Positions 5,260-5,526 of a DNA stretch of 5,526 nt are shown piece after piece. Each line of letters starts with the position of its first letter. The stretch's first letter is position 1. Both the position numbers and the translations under genes were made by a program. The DNA comes from Thermodesulfobacteriota bacterium (lineage in GTDB: Bacteria; Desulfobacterota; DSM-4660; Desulfatiglandales; HGW-15): contig JALOPA010000406.1 in NCBI GenBank assembly GCA_025454125.1, positions 1 through 5,526 of the forward strand, written 5' to 3'. The notes beneath the pieces are model-generated. The model was not told the DNA's origin. It ran no database searches and was given only the letters and a program-made list of their open reading frames with translations.

Positions 5260-5526
5260 TTACTCAAACTCGCGGATCGCATCGATGGCCGCACCCATGG
5301 AGCAGTCCGTCTCCCTTTCCATGATGATGTCGACCACGTAGGGAAGCCCTGATTCCACAGCCCGCTTCAGGGCCGCCTTGATCTCCTTGGGATCCGTGAC
5401 CCGTTCGCCGGTGGCGCCGCAGGCTTCTGCGAACCTGACGAAGTCGAATCCGCGGCCTTCGTTCTCTGCGACCTGGGTCACCCGCTCCACGTTGACGGCG
5501 CCCCGGCCGCCTCCGGCAACGGCCCT
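5260..5526 (-). CDS. gcl: Thiamine-diphosphate enzyme, C-terminal end; likely glyoxylate carboligase
   Basis: Only the last 88 residues are present; the frame is open at the right edge and ends at TAA 5262-5260. The visible part is the end of the C-terminal TPP-binding domain: DFVRFAEACGATGERV, then DPKEIKAALKRAVESGLPYVVDII. It closes with ERETDCSMGAAIDAIREFE, which fits the ERxTxxSMGxxxDxxxEFE pattern I recall from glyoxylate carboligase (tartronate-semialdehyde synthase). It ends right after this pattern, without the further tail of about 20 residues seen in the E. coli enzyme. Gcl condenses two glyoxylates to tartronate semialdehyde and CO2, which would use the product of GlcDEF. An acetolactate-synthase-like paralogue remains possible because the catalytic N-terminal glutamate region is outside the window. 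Confidence 0.72.
   Translation of the reverse strand, partial: RAVAGGGRGAVNVERVTQVAENEGRGFDFVRFAEACGATGERVTDPKEIKAALKRAVESGLPYVVDIIMERETDCSMGAAIDAIREFE

Overview
The window carries five protein genes, all on the minus strand. Read in the transcription direction (high to low coordinates) they are: the 3' end of a thiamine-diphosphate enzyme resembling glyoxylate carboligase (gcl); a complete nickel-pincer lactate racemase homologue (larA); a complete FAD subunit of glycolate/D-lactate oxidase (glcD); the second FAD subunit (glcE), broken by a frameshift; and the 5' end of the iron-sulfur subunit (glcF). The style of the proteins (GlcD/GlcE/GlcF with LarA, GC-rich coding, long repeat-laden spacers) suggests a Desulfobacterota (former Deltaproteobacteria) anaerobe, possibly a sulfate reducer or syntroph. 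That placement is inference from recognition only.

Layout: 5526-5260 gcl tail; 5259-5099 spacer built from an 8-bp degenerate array in two opposed arms; 5098-3818 larA; 3817-3592 spacer with two GC-rich hairpins; 3591-2206 glcD; 2205-1933 spacer with 7-8-bp periodic arrays and hairpins; 1932-467 glcE; 466-286 spacer with a short 7-bp array and a hairpin; 285-1 start of glcF. Each gene has its own Shine-Dalgarno sequence. No gap is shorter than 160 bp, which is unusual for co-functional genes in a row.

Metabolic reading: GlcDEF oxidises a 2-hydroxyacid (glycolate or D-lactate) and passes electrons through GlcF. Gcl would join two glyoxylates into tartronate semialdehyde, feeding glycerate metabolism. 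LarA interconverts enantiomers of a 2-hydroxyacid. Glycolate is achiral, so LarA suggests that the cluster also handles a chiral substrate such as lactate or glycerate.

The two most notable observations are: (1) glcE is interrupted by a perfect 23-bp tandem duplication inside the FAD-binding motif, and deleting one copy restores a 480-residue GlcE; (2) three of the four spacers contain degenerate short-period (7- or 8-bp) arrays, two of them arranged as opposed arms around a central hairpin, which look like a family of intergenic elements.
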